Assembly (NCBI GenBank): GCA_013398175.1
Contig: VZRZ01001998.1
Span: forward strand, 3,550,046 to 3,614,045
Origin: Climacteris rufus
Lineage: Eukaryota > Chordata > Aves > Passeriformes > Climacteridae
Length of the DNA stretch: 64,000 nucleotides
Direction: 5' to 3'
How positions within the stretch are numbered: position 1 is the first letter of the stretch; every line of letters starts with the position of its first letter. A program made the translations under genes and the position numbers. Positions 48,416 through 61,250 of this stretch are shown in pieces. The notes beneath the pieces were generated by a model. The model searched no databases. It saw only the letters and a list, made by a program, of their open reading frames with translations, and was not told the origin of the DNA.

Positions 48416-51400
48416 TGGGTCTAAGAAGCACTGGTGCTCTCGTTGTGCAAGTGGGATGCAGGGCTCCAAGCGGCGCAGAGGGGCGTTCGTCTGGCAGGAA
48501 GGGACTGGGAGAAAAGCGAGGGAAGCCAAGGAATTACAGCCAACTGTGCAGCACCAAGGCTCCTCTCACTGCCTGTGCACACTTCCCAAAAAACATGCAA
48601 TCCACATTTACCCAGAAATTATTTGTTATATAACCCTGTCTCCTCTGATTATTGCTTTCATTATGCCTTTTTTGTCACCAGTGACCAGTTAATAACACCA
48701 GCGTGAACCCACAAACTCTCTGCTTTTTAACTTCCAGCTACTTCCTGTATTTTTTATGATAACCATATGCTAGATTATTATTTAATTATGATTAAAAAAT
48801 AAACTCCCAAATGTAGGTTAGTTTGAAATGAAGGCAGTTTACAAATAACTCAGATCTGCTGCTTTTCTCACAGTTCACTCACCATTTACCTGTCACACAT
48901 GCTCACCTGGACTCAGGCAATGTGCCACTGAAACTAAAGTTTGTACAGACACACACACACCCCTTCACAGAGAACTACATTCTGGTCCAGAACTCTTCAC
49001 TGCTTCTTCCAAAATCAAGCAAGTGCATTTTAAAATCATTTAAGTGTATCTAAGAAATGCTTTTTAAATCAGGGCACTGTGAATTAAAGATACTAGAATA
49101 ACTCAAGTGCTTCTTGGTACCCCAAAAAGGCTGTTCCTGAGGTTCTGATGTCAGTGTTGTTGTCATAACAGCACAAAAGTCTTGTATTCCATAGAAATGC
49201 CAGATTCTCCATTTCCCAGACAATGTCACATCATTGAGGCACCACAGCACTACATTATAAATAGGAAATACTGTATCTCAAATAAACTCATTTTAAATAC
49301 ACACATCATATGTGGCATATGTATCTACACAGCTGAATACTTTAAAGTGTCTTATAGGCAATTTAAAAAAAAAAGGGGGGGCCAGGAATGGCAGGATCAG
49401 CTCCAGGGAAGTGGCTAATCTGACTACAACCTCAACTCATCCCATCACATCTGGAAATGCATCAGCACACGGGATTTGGTTGTTGTTCTCTCCCTCAGTA
49501 TCATTTTGTGTCTCCCACTTTAGATATTAAAATTTTCAATCATCTTCCTTTGATGTTGTCTTAGTTTAATTTAAAAGCAATACAAACATGTCTGATTTAC
49601 AAGATTTTTATCACCACAGTATCTTATCACCTCATTAGAGTAATTTGCAAAGGCTTTTGTCCCAGTTGATACCAGAAAGGATTTATTTTCACCTTCGGGT
49701 TCTTTTTCCTGTCTCAGTCTGTTCATGAGCTCCTGTAGCTCATCTCTGGGCACGGTGGGAAGGTCCTGGCAAACGGGGAAGTTTTGCAATACTACAAAAA
49801 CCATCGGGCTGGGGCTCAGACTCCCTTTGGCTGCTGACCAAAAATGTTTTTATCTCCAGCTCTCATGAACTTCCTTTGGAGTTTTGGTCACAAGGATTGC
49901 AGCTGCTTTGGGTGGTTATGAATGAAGAGGGGGACCCTGCCTGGGCCCCGAATTCTGACAGAGGTGCTCTGCACTGAACTGGGGTGAGAAGCAAACCAGG
50001 AACCACACCTGACCACATCTGTCATTAACAGATGAGTTATTTTTCCTCCCCCTTAAAATCTGGTGGCTGACCATACCTGCAAAAAGAACACCCAGAACAG
50101 GGCAGCTGCTGCAAAGAACAAGCCAGACACTTCTCCTTGCAAACATCACGGACCAGAAAATTCTCTGTCTGAACAGCCACCAACACAAAGAACTACAAAC
50201 TGCAGGGCATATGATGTTATATGCTGCAATTTTTTGCAGGATGAAAGATGAGGCATTAGAGGCTGCTGAGCCCCACGTGCCACCGTGCAACACCCCAGGG
50301 CATTCAAAGGGCTCTAAAGAGCTCCAAAAGTCACTGTTTTCCTTGATCTTGGCAAGCACTAAGTCAAGAACAAAGGAGACCAAAAAGGTGATCCCAAAAA
50401 TTAATTTATCTGGAGCATTCCAGTAGAATCTTTCTGGGTTTATTCATTAACTGTACTGAAGCCAGAAGCACAGAATTGATATGGAGTTACCAGGTCAACA
50501 TCTCACACAAGATGGTGACAAGGCACAGGTACCAGCAGATGCTGTTCCTAAAACCAGAATTCTTCAGAGTAGTACATTAAGTGAATCTCAACCCGTATTC
50601 AGCTCCTCTGATAACAGGAGCTGCTTGAATAGAACTACTTTATTCAGATTCTGATCCATTTTCTATTATTTTTTATCCAAATTAATATTACTCTTCTAAG
50701 TTGTGAAATCAGGTATTTTTTTTTAATGGGTGAGAAACTCTGATCCACTGTAAAAAAAGTAAATAGTAAAAGGACAATATGTCAAGATAAATTTTGATCC
50801 TCCTCCCTGCTTTATGGCATGATGTCCAAGAAAAATCATGTAATACTACTTCTTTGAATTTGTAATTTCATCCCAGAAAGTAAAGAATAAGATAAACATT
50901 TTCTGTTTGTTTTTCACTTTCACAGCAACACCATCCTTACTTGCTTCTAGATGGTCACATTTTGCTGACATTTACAAACATTTCATGTTGATCTTACATG
51001 GGTCACATCAATCATCTATACAGTTTCAATGACACTTTGTTAAATAAACTGTCATGAAAGATTTATAGAGAATTTGATAAAAGTAAAGAAGATGTAGTTT
51101 AGCTTTTAAAGATGCATTACCCCTTTTCTGAGGTGTAATATCAGCTCTAAAATACCATTAAGCTTTTCTGGCAGGAGATGAAGTGAGAAAATAAAATGCA
51201 GTCTTTCATCAGCACTCACTTATTTGCATCTTTGTGCTTCTACAAAACACTGGGAGAACAGAACACCTGGAGGGAAAGGGAACCTCACCCCACTTTGGGT
51301 GTTCTGGTTGTCTCTCCTAATGCTTGGCAGAAGCCATTCATGGTCTTACCACATTATTTGGGCAAAAATTGCCTCCAGATTAAAAAAAAAAAAACCAAAA

Positions 51401-52549
51401 CTCTTACTTCAGATTAAAATCTCTACTAAGGGTAAACTGATATTCCCAAATTCCCTCTCAAAACAGGGAGTGCAGACAAATAACACACTTTCATTCAAAG
51501 CCCTTCTTCAGATAAACATGGCCAGAGCAGCTCATTAAGATGTATTTAAAATTTTCAGACTTTACTGTCTGATACCAATTTAATGTTTGAGAGCAGGGAA
51601 CAACAGTCTCACTGTTGGGGGGGGGGGCCTTAACCATATTTAGTTCACCAAGAAGGACCAAAGTTTGACGAAACTTTTCATCAGTTTTTCACCCTTGACT
51701 GATCCAGCTACAAAAGCAATTATTTGTTCCACCTTCCAGTTACCTGCAGAGTCAGCTCTGCTTGTTATGGAACACCAGCCAGGAATACAACGTGGAAAGG
51801 CTTCTCCATCTCACCATTTAGGCTTGAAAAACTAAAAAGTGAGGAATTCAAACTTGCAGAAAAAATAACAAGACAAGGAATCTTTCATCTCTCTTAAAGA
51901 CTTAATTTTTGCAACCAGTGGGACAACATGAAACATTATGAGTTCCTTACTATCTGTGGCCCTTTCCACAGGTATCTTCCATAACTGTCCCACAATAAAA
52001 AGGTCAAACTGCACCCTTCACCTGGAATCGGGGCTGAGCTCACCCAAACCAACACCCTCCACCTCTGCATCCCTCCAGCCCAGTAATTCCCCCATTCCCC
52101 ACTGCATCACCACCAGGGCCAGCCACTGGATTTTGGGTTGCAAGGCTCCTTCTGGTGCCTGAAGGCAGACCCTGAGTTCATCTCTGCAGCCTTTAGGGGA
52201 GGAGCACCTTGAGATTTGGGGTGCATCCATTCATTATTCAGAGAGAACCAAGAAAGAGATGCTCTGGAGCTGTTCTGTGTCCCCCAGAGTCCCATCACAT
52301 CAGCCAGAGCTGAACCTCTGGCAGGTTCCAAACACCCAGACCTGCTCTCCATAGGGAAGCCCATGGATCTGCCTCCTACAGCATTTGCTGAATTCACTTT
52401 CCTCTCAGCAGTCACTTATTCATAGAGAGTTTGAATCAATGATTTAAAAAACCCCACAAATCCGATCTGCAGCCAAATCACAACAGTAAGTGGGAACTCA
52501 ACTACATTAATTTGTGGATATTGTAACTACTATATTACCAGCAGTGTTC
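48416..52549. other. Noncoding DNA, nothing strong recognised
   Basis: Mixed composition. An A10 run joined to G7 lies at 49365-49381 and a G11 run at 51617-51627. Minus-strand frames of 77 codons (49571-49804) and 155 codons (49916-50383) lie close together but match no family I recognise. They have no intervening splice logic I can defend. Confidence 0.4.
51617..51627. repeat. G11 homopolymer
   Basis: Eleven consecutive guanines on the plus strand, unusual in this AT-rich context. Prone to slippage and sequencing error. Confidence 0.9.
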
Positions 52550-52795
52550 CCAGATACTGTGAATTCAAATAAAAAAGGCTACGAGTTTAAAGGCAGCAAT
52601 TTACTCAGTTATTCAACACATCTGTCAAATATATTACTGAGTGGTAAATGAATAAATATTGGATTTCAATTGCTATGACTAGAAATAAATGGGAGCCATT
52701 CTCTGAGCAGCAGCACAGCAGCTACAGGCTTTCAGTGGAGGCTTAGTTAAAGAAAAAGCAGAGTAATTAGAGTAATTCCTATATATTCTGAAAAA
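52550..52795. promoter_or_regulatory. Weak candidate conserved noncoding element
   Basis: Non-repetitive block with GGCTACGAGTTTAAAGG, several AATAAAT words and GAGTAATTAGAGTAATTCC. Motif density only. Confidence 0.22.
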
Positions 52796-55700
52796 ATATC
52801 AGTTTGTGATGTGATGGATTGGATAACTAAAACACAACTGCCTCTCCTTTACCACACACCACGCAATCTTCAGGAAAAACAACACAGTAATCCAGGGAAA
52901 TCTTCCTGTGGGATATCCCAGAGACACCCTCCTGATAGTCCAACAGTTGAGGTGCAAAGATACATTTCATGTTGAAATGAATATTCCAAATATCTTGAAA
53001 ACAACTTACATGCATTCAAATATGCCAGAACAGATGTATTTTGCAATGTTCAGATCATACCCTAATGGCTGCTTACTATGTGAGATTCTAAATAATGTAA
53101 CTTTATATATATATACACACTACTTTTATCACTGTTCTGTGAAAATTACTTGAGTCTAACGAAAATTACATGATGAAATTATTACTATTCTATGTAATTG
53201 CTAGCTAACATTTTGGCTAGTACTTTACTGATGAATGTGTGTAAGAAGAGATGACATGAGGGCCCAATATTTTTAAGTGTCCTGCAACCAGTGAAAAGCT
53301 CTAACAGATAAAGAGAAATTAGTCTCTCACCATGACAACAGACTTATGAGCTGTTCTGCTGAAGTCTCCTTGAGATCTGCAGCAACTTTTAAGCTGTCAC
53401 ATGCTCTGCAAGAGGAAATCACACAAATCACCCACATTCTAATGGAGTTCAAAGTTGCGATGGAAGCGGAGGAGCCTCCTCAACCCCACAGCACGGAATT
53501 AACACGTCTGTCTCTGCACAGACACACAGGATGTGCTTCAAACCACCCTCGTGGCAAGTCATTTAATACAGGATATTGTTGTGAAGCAGCTTTAGACCAA
53601 GAAAGCAACTGGCTCAGCTTCATTATGCTAACAAAGATAATTAATAGTCCTTTGATAAACTCCTCTGACTCCAAAGTTTTCGCTGCTAGGGAAGGACAAA
53701 GCTCTACTTCCCAAAGAGACCTTCCACTCTAGCACACAGGAACTCTCCTTCCATAATTCCAAATGAACCAAACATTTATTCAATGTTTCACCACAAGCCC
53801 CAACTCTGACAGTGTGACTTTCCAGGGATGCCTTGGGCTGTACCTTTTAAAACAGTGCCCTGATTTACACACAACTTTAGCACTGGGAGGACTCAGTGAA
53901 AACTTCAGAACTGCACAGTCTTCAAAACCATTCCTGTAACACCAAGGGTTTGTTTGGCTGAACTGTCTGCACATGGCAGATTTCACTCCATGTGCTCTGG
54001 CAGAGCTTGGCACATCAAAACTGATGTAAATAAGACTGAAATCCTGTGTGTTGTTACCTACCTGTGGCCAAGCTGATTCTCACTGACCATCCCTTTGCTG
54101 GGCAAACAGGGAATGCCCCTGACAAGGTGCACCTTTCAGCCCAGGAGCATCACTCCAGCTCAGATGTAGGAGGTAAATCCTCTGCTGATGCAGAGATCCA
54201 GCTCTGGGCTGCTCCTGCAGCCTCATGGTCAAGATGCTCAGTGGCCTCTTAGTTTGACATTTTAGATTTTCCCAGTCTTTATCAACATGTGTTACAGGCT
54301 GCTGAGGGAACTACATAACAGGATTAACTAATGGCAATAACCCTCTTTTGTCAGAGAGGATTACTGTCATTCAGCACTGGGGGAAACCGAAAACCAGGAG
54401 TTCCTTTTGTGGTATTTATTTAATATTCTACTCTGTAATCTGTTTGCAACAGTATTAGTGCAAAATGTCATGGGAAGATGTAAACACTCGCCAGATTCCT
54501 TTTTGTACCTACAAACAAACCAAATGAAAAACAAAAAACAGTTTGTTTCCTGTCGCTCAAGCCGTTCCAAGATCCTGATGCTCTATGTTATTTAACGTTT
54601 TCAGCTGACTTTGGGGACATTGTAGACTGCTCTGATGAGGCATGTTCCAGTGTCAGCCAACAGTTTATCCCTGGCACGCTTGTCAATCAAAATAAAACTA
54701 ACAGACGGCTTTCTTTGTTTCAAATGAGCTTGCCCTGGTCATTAAAATTCACTTTTTATTACAAAAACCACCATTTGGAGAGAGAAAATTGAAATGTTTG
54801 TGGTTCCTACTGAATCAACTCCTCCTGGAGTTGACTGCTGCAGAAGAATCTTGAAAATATAAGAAATGCATTATTTCAGCACCTTTGTGCTACCCATTCT
54901 TGGCCTCTCTGTGGCCTGGTAACTACAGAATGGCCATTTCACATAAACCCTGTAACCAACACTTTGGCAACAGGATGACATGATTTCCTTTAGTGTTTTC
55001 AACAGCAGGATATAAAAGTGTAGAAAATGAAAATTTTCATAGGACTGGGCAGCAGGAGCCGAGGCACAACTCTTCAGAGAACATAAAAATGTAACAGTTA
55101 TTGACAATCTACTTCTTAGAAAACATTGGGTTTCCTATGCTAAATATTGAGGAAATCATGCTCTCTCAGATTAGATTTGTGAACTTAAGGCAAAAGCATA
55201 TAAGTCAATAAAATTACATTTAGAGTATGTATTCTTGGCAAAAAATAAAGTGCTTCCAACAACACCAACTTAATTTTGGGGAGATGAATCAAGAGGCTAT
55301 CCCAAAACATCCTGACAAAAAGCCATGATTTCCAAGCAGCCCTCGTGCCACAGAATGCAGTCTGATTATTTGTAATGATGTACAAATCATGTAAAGGAAG
55401 CCATGATTTTATCTGAAGTTCCCACATGAGTATGAGTTTAGACCGCTGCAAATGCCACATTTCCTTTTCCTTTTTAATAAAAGTTTATTAAAAAGCCTGA
55501 ACAAACAAGGTTTTGAAATCATTATCTTTCTTCTCTACAGGGAAATTGTGCATATAGCCTCTAATTTTGTCAATCACGAGCACGTGGGATTTCAGTTATT
55601 ATAAACACACTTTCCTTCCACTGACAGTGATTCAAATCCCATCCTACAGATTGGTTTGCAGCCCTTAAAGTCAGGCTCTTTTTTTTTTGTTAACAAGCAC

Positions 55701-56109
55701 CATCCTCTGTGATTGCTCCTGGAATAAATGAAAATGAGCATCTCTTTTTACATCTTTCACAGACCATACTTTAAACACAGACTGTAACTACCGTAAAAAA
55801 AAACCCTGAAATGGTCTAAGGTAATGTCCTGGGCAACACAACACTTCAAGTTAAAAATATTGGCTGTAATTTAGAGGAAAAGAAGATAAGAAATAAATGC
55901 CCAAAACTTAGCCCAGATGCTGAGCATGAACCATAATCCTTGGGCCACAACTTAATCCTATGTAACTGATACAATTTGCACAGGAGGAAGCAAAAACCCA
56001 GGCAAATTCCCAGTAATTGCTATGTAATACCCTGCTTTTCTCAAATCAGGTTCATTAAGAACTCATTTTTGCCCTCTCTATGCAAATAGCAATATTTGGG
56101 CACAAATCA
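52796..56109. other. Noncoding DNA, nothing strong recognised
   Basis: AT-rich to average. A TA/CA microsatellite lies at 53103-53120. A block at 54660-54810 has homeobox-like words (GTCAATCA, TCATTAAAATTC) but nothing decisive. Short frames lack domains. Confidence 0.4.
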
Positions 56110-57480
56110 AGCCTGTTTTGTATCTTCCCTCACAAACTCCACCTGGACTGCATTCTCCTCTCTGTGACACTGTCAAAAAGCTTCCTCAGTGGGGACTTCC
56201 TCAGTCCTCCCTGGACTGCCCCTCTTTTGCTACAGAAAACTGCATTAGTTTGACATCATTTGCTGCAGACAACTCCATGTTGTCTGTTATCTCCTGGATA
56301 CTCACAAAGATTTTGTTTATTAGTCACAGTCTTTTTCTAGCTGAGTGCTCTGTAATTCCCAAGCTTGAGCTCCTTCTTCCTTCTCTGAGCTCTCCTGGTA
56401 GCTCCCTCATCCCTCCCTGGCTTTTCCAAGTCAGCCATTCATCACTCCGACATCTCATCCACCATTCCTTAACTCCATTACACCAGACCCAGCTGATTTG
56501 AAAACATCTACCCTAAATAAGCTTTCTGTCACACCGCTTTTCTCACTCAAGTTTAGCTCTTGCACTTCTGTCACTGCTGTTAATTGTGTCAGACATCTCA
56601 TTGCAGGTGACCTGAAGCCACAAAACTCTTCCATCTTCCCAGCACCATCTGCTGCTCCCTTCCCTTTGCATGCAGCACATCAACCCTCCCAAAATGTCGT
56701 GTGCAATGACTCCCTCTCCCTCTGGAAGGTATCTCTGCATCTCAGGCTGTTCTTTGCCCCTTCCCATCCTGTCCCACGTGCTTCTATCCCAAATGCCTTC
56801 CCTGACCTCCCTCGTTGCCACACCGAGCCCAAGACTGTCACAAGAGAATCTAACTTATTCCATCTGACCTCTCTCCACAGTTGCTATTTTTACTCTGCAA
56901 AAGAATAATATGTATTTATGTCCACATTATTTTTAAATGAACTGCAAGGTTTCTTGAAAATTTTACCCTTCTACTGCCATGGAGTTGTTACTTCTTCATC
57001 CTAATACATCAATCTGCATTATTTTAAGGCACTTTATTTATTTCTTCTTCTACTTGTCATATGGTTTGTTAACTCTTGTTGACCCTCTCACCCAATTTCT
57101 ATTACATTTGGACATTCTGAATAGGTTTTTTCCATGAACTTTCCTTTAAAGCTGCTTTCTTTATCTTATATAAGTTGGAGGTTTTAATATAAAGCATTCC
57201 AGTATATTCTGGTTATTATGCCTGGACTGGAAAAAAAACTCTCATTACCACAAAGTCCTGTGCTTTCCATGATACTGCCTGAACCCACGTGGATCCCTCC
57301 TGCTTTGGTGGCCTTTCAGAGCAGCCACCATCACACCCAGTGCTCTTCTCCCACATTATCTCCCTCCACAGCCTGGACCTTCGAGCAAGTGCATGTGCCC
57401 TGTTTTAAAGGCAGTATCTTTTTCTTCTTTAGTTGCCTTTGCTTTCTGAACAAGCCACATCTTTTACAGTAATACTCTAG
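56110..57480. other. Pyrimidine-biased segment of unknown origin
   Basis: For about 1.4 kb the plus strand is visibly enriched in C and T over A and G, with many TCTCC, CTTCC and CCCTCC words but no tandem periodicity. Two adjacent plus-strand frames (56118-56501, 127 codons; 56498-56908, 136 codons) overlap by four bases. Their Ser/Pro/Leu/His-rich translations are what pyrimidine-rich DNA gives. It may be an eroded transposon or a noncoding transcript. I recognise no family. Confidence 0.4.
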
Positions 57481-59704
57481 ATTTGTGAAATACCTGATCA
57501 ACTATTTCATAACCATAAATTATGATCATCTACTGATTTTTTTTTCTGTTTTTCCTGTTTATTTCACTGTTCTAATGAGATTACAACCTGCTTTAGGGTG
57601 ATCTGGAGCCAATTCACCACCTTGCTTCTTGTACCTGCTCTGAACACATTGACAAAAAAACTAATACCTCTGATTTTTTAAAGGCTTGACCAGTTGTATA
57701 TCTACACTCACCTGCAAGCTTTTGCCATCCCACTCTAATTCTAATATAGAATATTTATGCCTAATTAGCATGTTCATTTGTAAACACACACATCAACTTT
57801 TTCAGGTTGAGCATTCCTGTGAACAAATTTATTTCCCTCTCCTATTTACACTTCCTTCCACTTGCTCAGAACAGGTTAGACAAGGAAGGAACCAGCACAA
57901 CAAACAAGCAGTTCCTAAATCACAGCATCAGGAGAGCTCCTGAGGGTGTGATTAGGTATGGAGGTATACTGATGGAGGTGTAACCACTCTGTTTCTTGCA
58001 GAAATAATTGGTGCACAGTCTCACTCTACCTGGGAAATGCAGAAAAATCCAGTGGATTCAAAGGCACAACACCCTTATCTACAGTTTGCTAAAGTCTCTG
58101 GATGCAGTGATATAACCCATGATGTAAATGCAGAGTTACCTTTCTCATCCTGCATCTCAAAGCCTGAACCTTTGTTTCCCTACACATGCTCCCCTCATCT
58201 CCCCCTCTCCATTTCCAGACCCCACTGCAGGCTGTTCCCAGCCTGTTTTCAGTTCCAGCCACACATTTCCAAAGCAGCACATCCAGAAGTTTCCTACAGC
58301 TCTTTCACAGTACAAAATGACATAATACAATATTGATCCAGGAGCACTGCTGCTGTCATGCAGCTGACACTGTGATAGAGTAGTCAAAGTCATCAAGGGT
58401 CTACCAAAAATGCGTGGAGCTTGTCTGCAATGCAGCTGCCACAGGACCGGGTGTGAGTTACAGCAATCAGTCCAGCAGGAGACCAACAGCCATCCTACAA
58501 CACTTCATTCTTTTAAATAATTATTTCTTATTCTGTTCATGACCATTTTGTCTATCTCCCACCACGCTGCTGAATTCTATTTAACGGGAATTAGGAGTTT
58601 GTCTTCCCCGAGCTGTGCTTCATTACAGCCATTCAACCAGGGAGCTGAGCTTCTCTTCTCTAATGATTTACTTTTTTAGGCCATGCTAAACTTGTATGCA
58701 GTTAAATTAGAAACATTACTTTTACTTAAATAAAGAACAGAAGAAAGAGACCAAATGTTATGCTGCAAGATTTTTCTCGGATGCCATATATATGTCCTTA
58801 AACTTAAGTTTATTCTGCATGATCTTTTAAAAAAATGTCAGTACGTATCCACAAATTTCATTTTAAAAAGTAGGACTGCCTACAAAGTAATTTTTTTTTA
58901 TCCACAGAGCTTTGACTCAAAACACAAATTATTTCATTTGTGAAGCAATAAGGCTATAACACATAATACTATTACTCTAACTAAACCAAACAATAAATAT
59001 TTGTAAGCTCCAGTGACACTCTGAGCTCCAGGCTCAGTTGCAGAGTCCCTTATGAAAATCATACAAACACAAACCCTTGGTAAGACTTCACTGGATCATT
59101 CCAGAAAAGCAGCAAGAGAAGAACAGTGTCATTTGCTATTACAATGACAGTGTTTTGTTCACATATAATCCTTTAACACTCCTAAGTTTCGTAAGACTGA
59201 CTTCTATCTATGCAGCAGAAACAGATAAAGATCCGGGGCACCCTCACAATACCCATTTTCTGAAAAGCTGTCAAATTTTGAAAATTCCTGTTTTCTCAAA
59301 TTTAATTTGGATTCCAGAAACCGAACTGTCCTTTTTTTAACATCCATTCCCCAGTCCCAGTAATAAAATGTGATAATTAGCACTGTCAACTCCCTTTAAA
59401 TTTGTACAGCAAAGCCAACTGAAGCCTTTGCTCAAACTGGCTTGAATTCCTGCCTGGATCTCCCCTTCTCCCAAGTTACTGCTGAGATCAACACCAACCC
59501 CACAGCCCACTGTCACCTGAATTTTGCCTTCCCCTTTTTCTCCAAATCTATTCTGGCTTCCCAGCACCAACCTCAGTAGATCCTCCCTGCCTGAAACACA
59601 GTTTGCAGAAAGAATGGAACATTTCAGGACACTGGGGAATGATCTCCTACTCCTGCCAATCTTTTTGAGGCAACAAAAAACCAGGACCGTGTTGAAGGCA
59701 GGCA
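57481..59704. other. Noncoding DNA, nothing strong recognised
   Basis: AT-rich, with a second smaller pyrimidine-rich patch at about 58128-58310. No exon, RNA gene or transposon end is supported. Confidence 0.4.
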
Positions 59705-59860
59705 GCTGAAGGAAGAAGCGTGGGGGTAAAACGGGGCCTTGGAGGGCAAGTCTGAAGAAGGGAGATGGAAGATGAGGGCACATGAATGGAGTGAAGGAGT
59801 GGGGCAGAGCAGAAAAGGGAGGGAAATTCTGTTGTGTGAGCTGTGAAAGATGAGCAGGAG
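59705..59860. repeat. Purine-rich tract
   Basis: The plus strand is dominated by GA-type words (GGAAGAAG, GAAGAAGGGAGATGG, AAAAGGGAGGGAAA) without strict periodicity. This is the strand opposite to the pyrimidine bias seen at 56.1-57.5 kb. The 184-codon minus-strand frame across it is a composition effect. Confidence 0.5.
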
Positions 59861-60939
59861 GTTTGTAGCTGCTGAAGCACTCTCCAAACACAAGTGCAGC
59901 TCAGTATTTCCACCACACACACATCCACGGAAAGCGCTGCCAGAGGCTCCTCCTGCTGCTGCCTCACATGGGCAGCTGGAGCCACACATCCCACACCAGT
60001 CCCACAGCAGCTCTGGACAGCCCAGTCACTCCAGGACCATACTGGGTGGCACTGGCTGCAGATTACAGAGGTTCTGGAGGGTCTGACTGTGTTGCTCAAA
60101 ATCCCAAGTAACCGTACATCCACACGGTTTTGTTAAAAGACCACCACGGAGACAACCAAGCACTCCAAAATAATGCAATTTCAGAATTTAGGCTGCTTGT
60201 GCAGCTTGAGTTCTGCTGTCCTGTCATAGCCCAACTAGTGCCCTTCCCAGCTGACCCATCCCAAAGGACACAACCCCTGGGACAGACAGCGAGGGCGCGC
60301 TGTGGGTCGGGCAGCTGGAGAGCAGCCTGGCCTCGCCTCACTGCTCTGCACAAAAATAAGCATTTATGAGCCTTGAAGGGATCATTTCCCAGCTCCTCCA
60401 TCGGCAGCACGCATGGATACACAGCCTGGAATATGGGATGTGTCATTAAACCTAAGATAGACAGGGCACAGAGTTCCAGGGAAAGGATCTGGCATAGGGC
60501 AGTGCAACAAATGTTGGATACAAATTTCAGATTCCAACAAAGCTCAAAGAACTGTGTTGCAAATAATGTGGAAAAAATGCTCATTTGGAAAAATAATTCA
60601 TAGCTACATTCCTAAATAAGACTGAGAGAACTTTAGAAGAGTCAGCCCGGGTTTTGAACATTCTGGGACACCCCTTTAGTGCCGTGGCACCGGCAGGATC
60701 GTGGGGCTGGGCTGGAGCGAGGGAGCCTGCTGGGGAAATCTGCACCAGAGCTCTGTTCAAAGCACCAGAAGACAAAGTAGACACAGTTCCAACTAGGAAC
60801 AGCTGTTATTTTCCAATTAAAAATCAAAAGACCAAAATATTAATTTATTAAGCAAGCGTTCAGTTCACGCAGCCACAACTACAATTCTGAGCAATATACT
60901 GGGTTTTTTTAAGAGAGACTGTCTGGATGTCTCTGGCAT
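59861..60939. other. Noncoding DNA, nothing strong recognised
   Basis: Moderately GC-rich up to about 60340, then AT-rich. Overlapping frames on both strands (up to 162 codons, minus strand 60096-60584) share no domain with known proteins. No repeat or RNA gene is seen. Confidence 0.4.
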
Positions 60940-61250
60940 AAATAATTTAATGTGACAAAACAGTTTATTGTCTGCTGTTGATATGCAAACAATGCTGTTC
61001 CATATTGTGAAATACTGGCTCAATACGTAAAGAACTATAAAGGATTTTCCTTTGCAGGAGGAACCAAATTTGTTGACATTGTTCCAACTGTTTTACCTAA
61101 TGAAGTATTAGCTGAGTTAGGCTTTGAGAAAGATTATCTTCTGCTATCATAGAAGCAAGTTAATAAAGTGACAATAACAAACTGATGTATCTGTCAAAGT
61201 TTATAGATAAGGATGTCAAGCTATAGGTTATCAGCCTACAGAACTGACAC
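60940..61250. promoter_or_regulatory. Weak candidate conserved noncoding element
   Basis: Varied AT-rich block with GGCATAAATAATTTAATGTG, GTTGATATGCAAACAATG (octamer-like ATGCAAAC) and a forkhead/SOX-like AAACAATG. Motif content only. Confidence 0.27.

Noticed and set aside
49571..50383. Two neighbouring minus-strand frames (77 and 155 codons) as a possible gene or retroelement
   Set aside because: There is no recognised domain, the frames are interrupted by stops between them, and no long terminal repeat or retroelement motif is visible. Kept only as a note.
54875..54895. REST/NRSF-like TTCAGCACC
   Set aside because: Only the left half-site is present. The right half (GGACAGC) is missing, so it is not a credible silencer element.
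56118..56908. Two plus-strand frames overlapping by four bases, resembling a translationally coupled pair
   Set aside because: The organism is a vertebrate, so bacterial-style coupling is not meaningful. The residues reflect pyrimidine-rich composition.
59337..60584. Minus-strand frames of 184, 158 and 162 codons
   Set aside because: They lie opposite purine-rich or GC-rich DNA, overlap one another in different registers, and show no domain. Chance is more likely.
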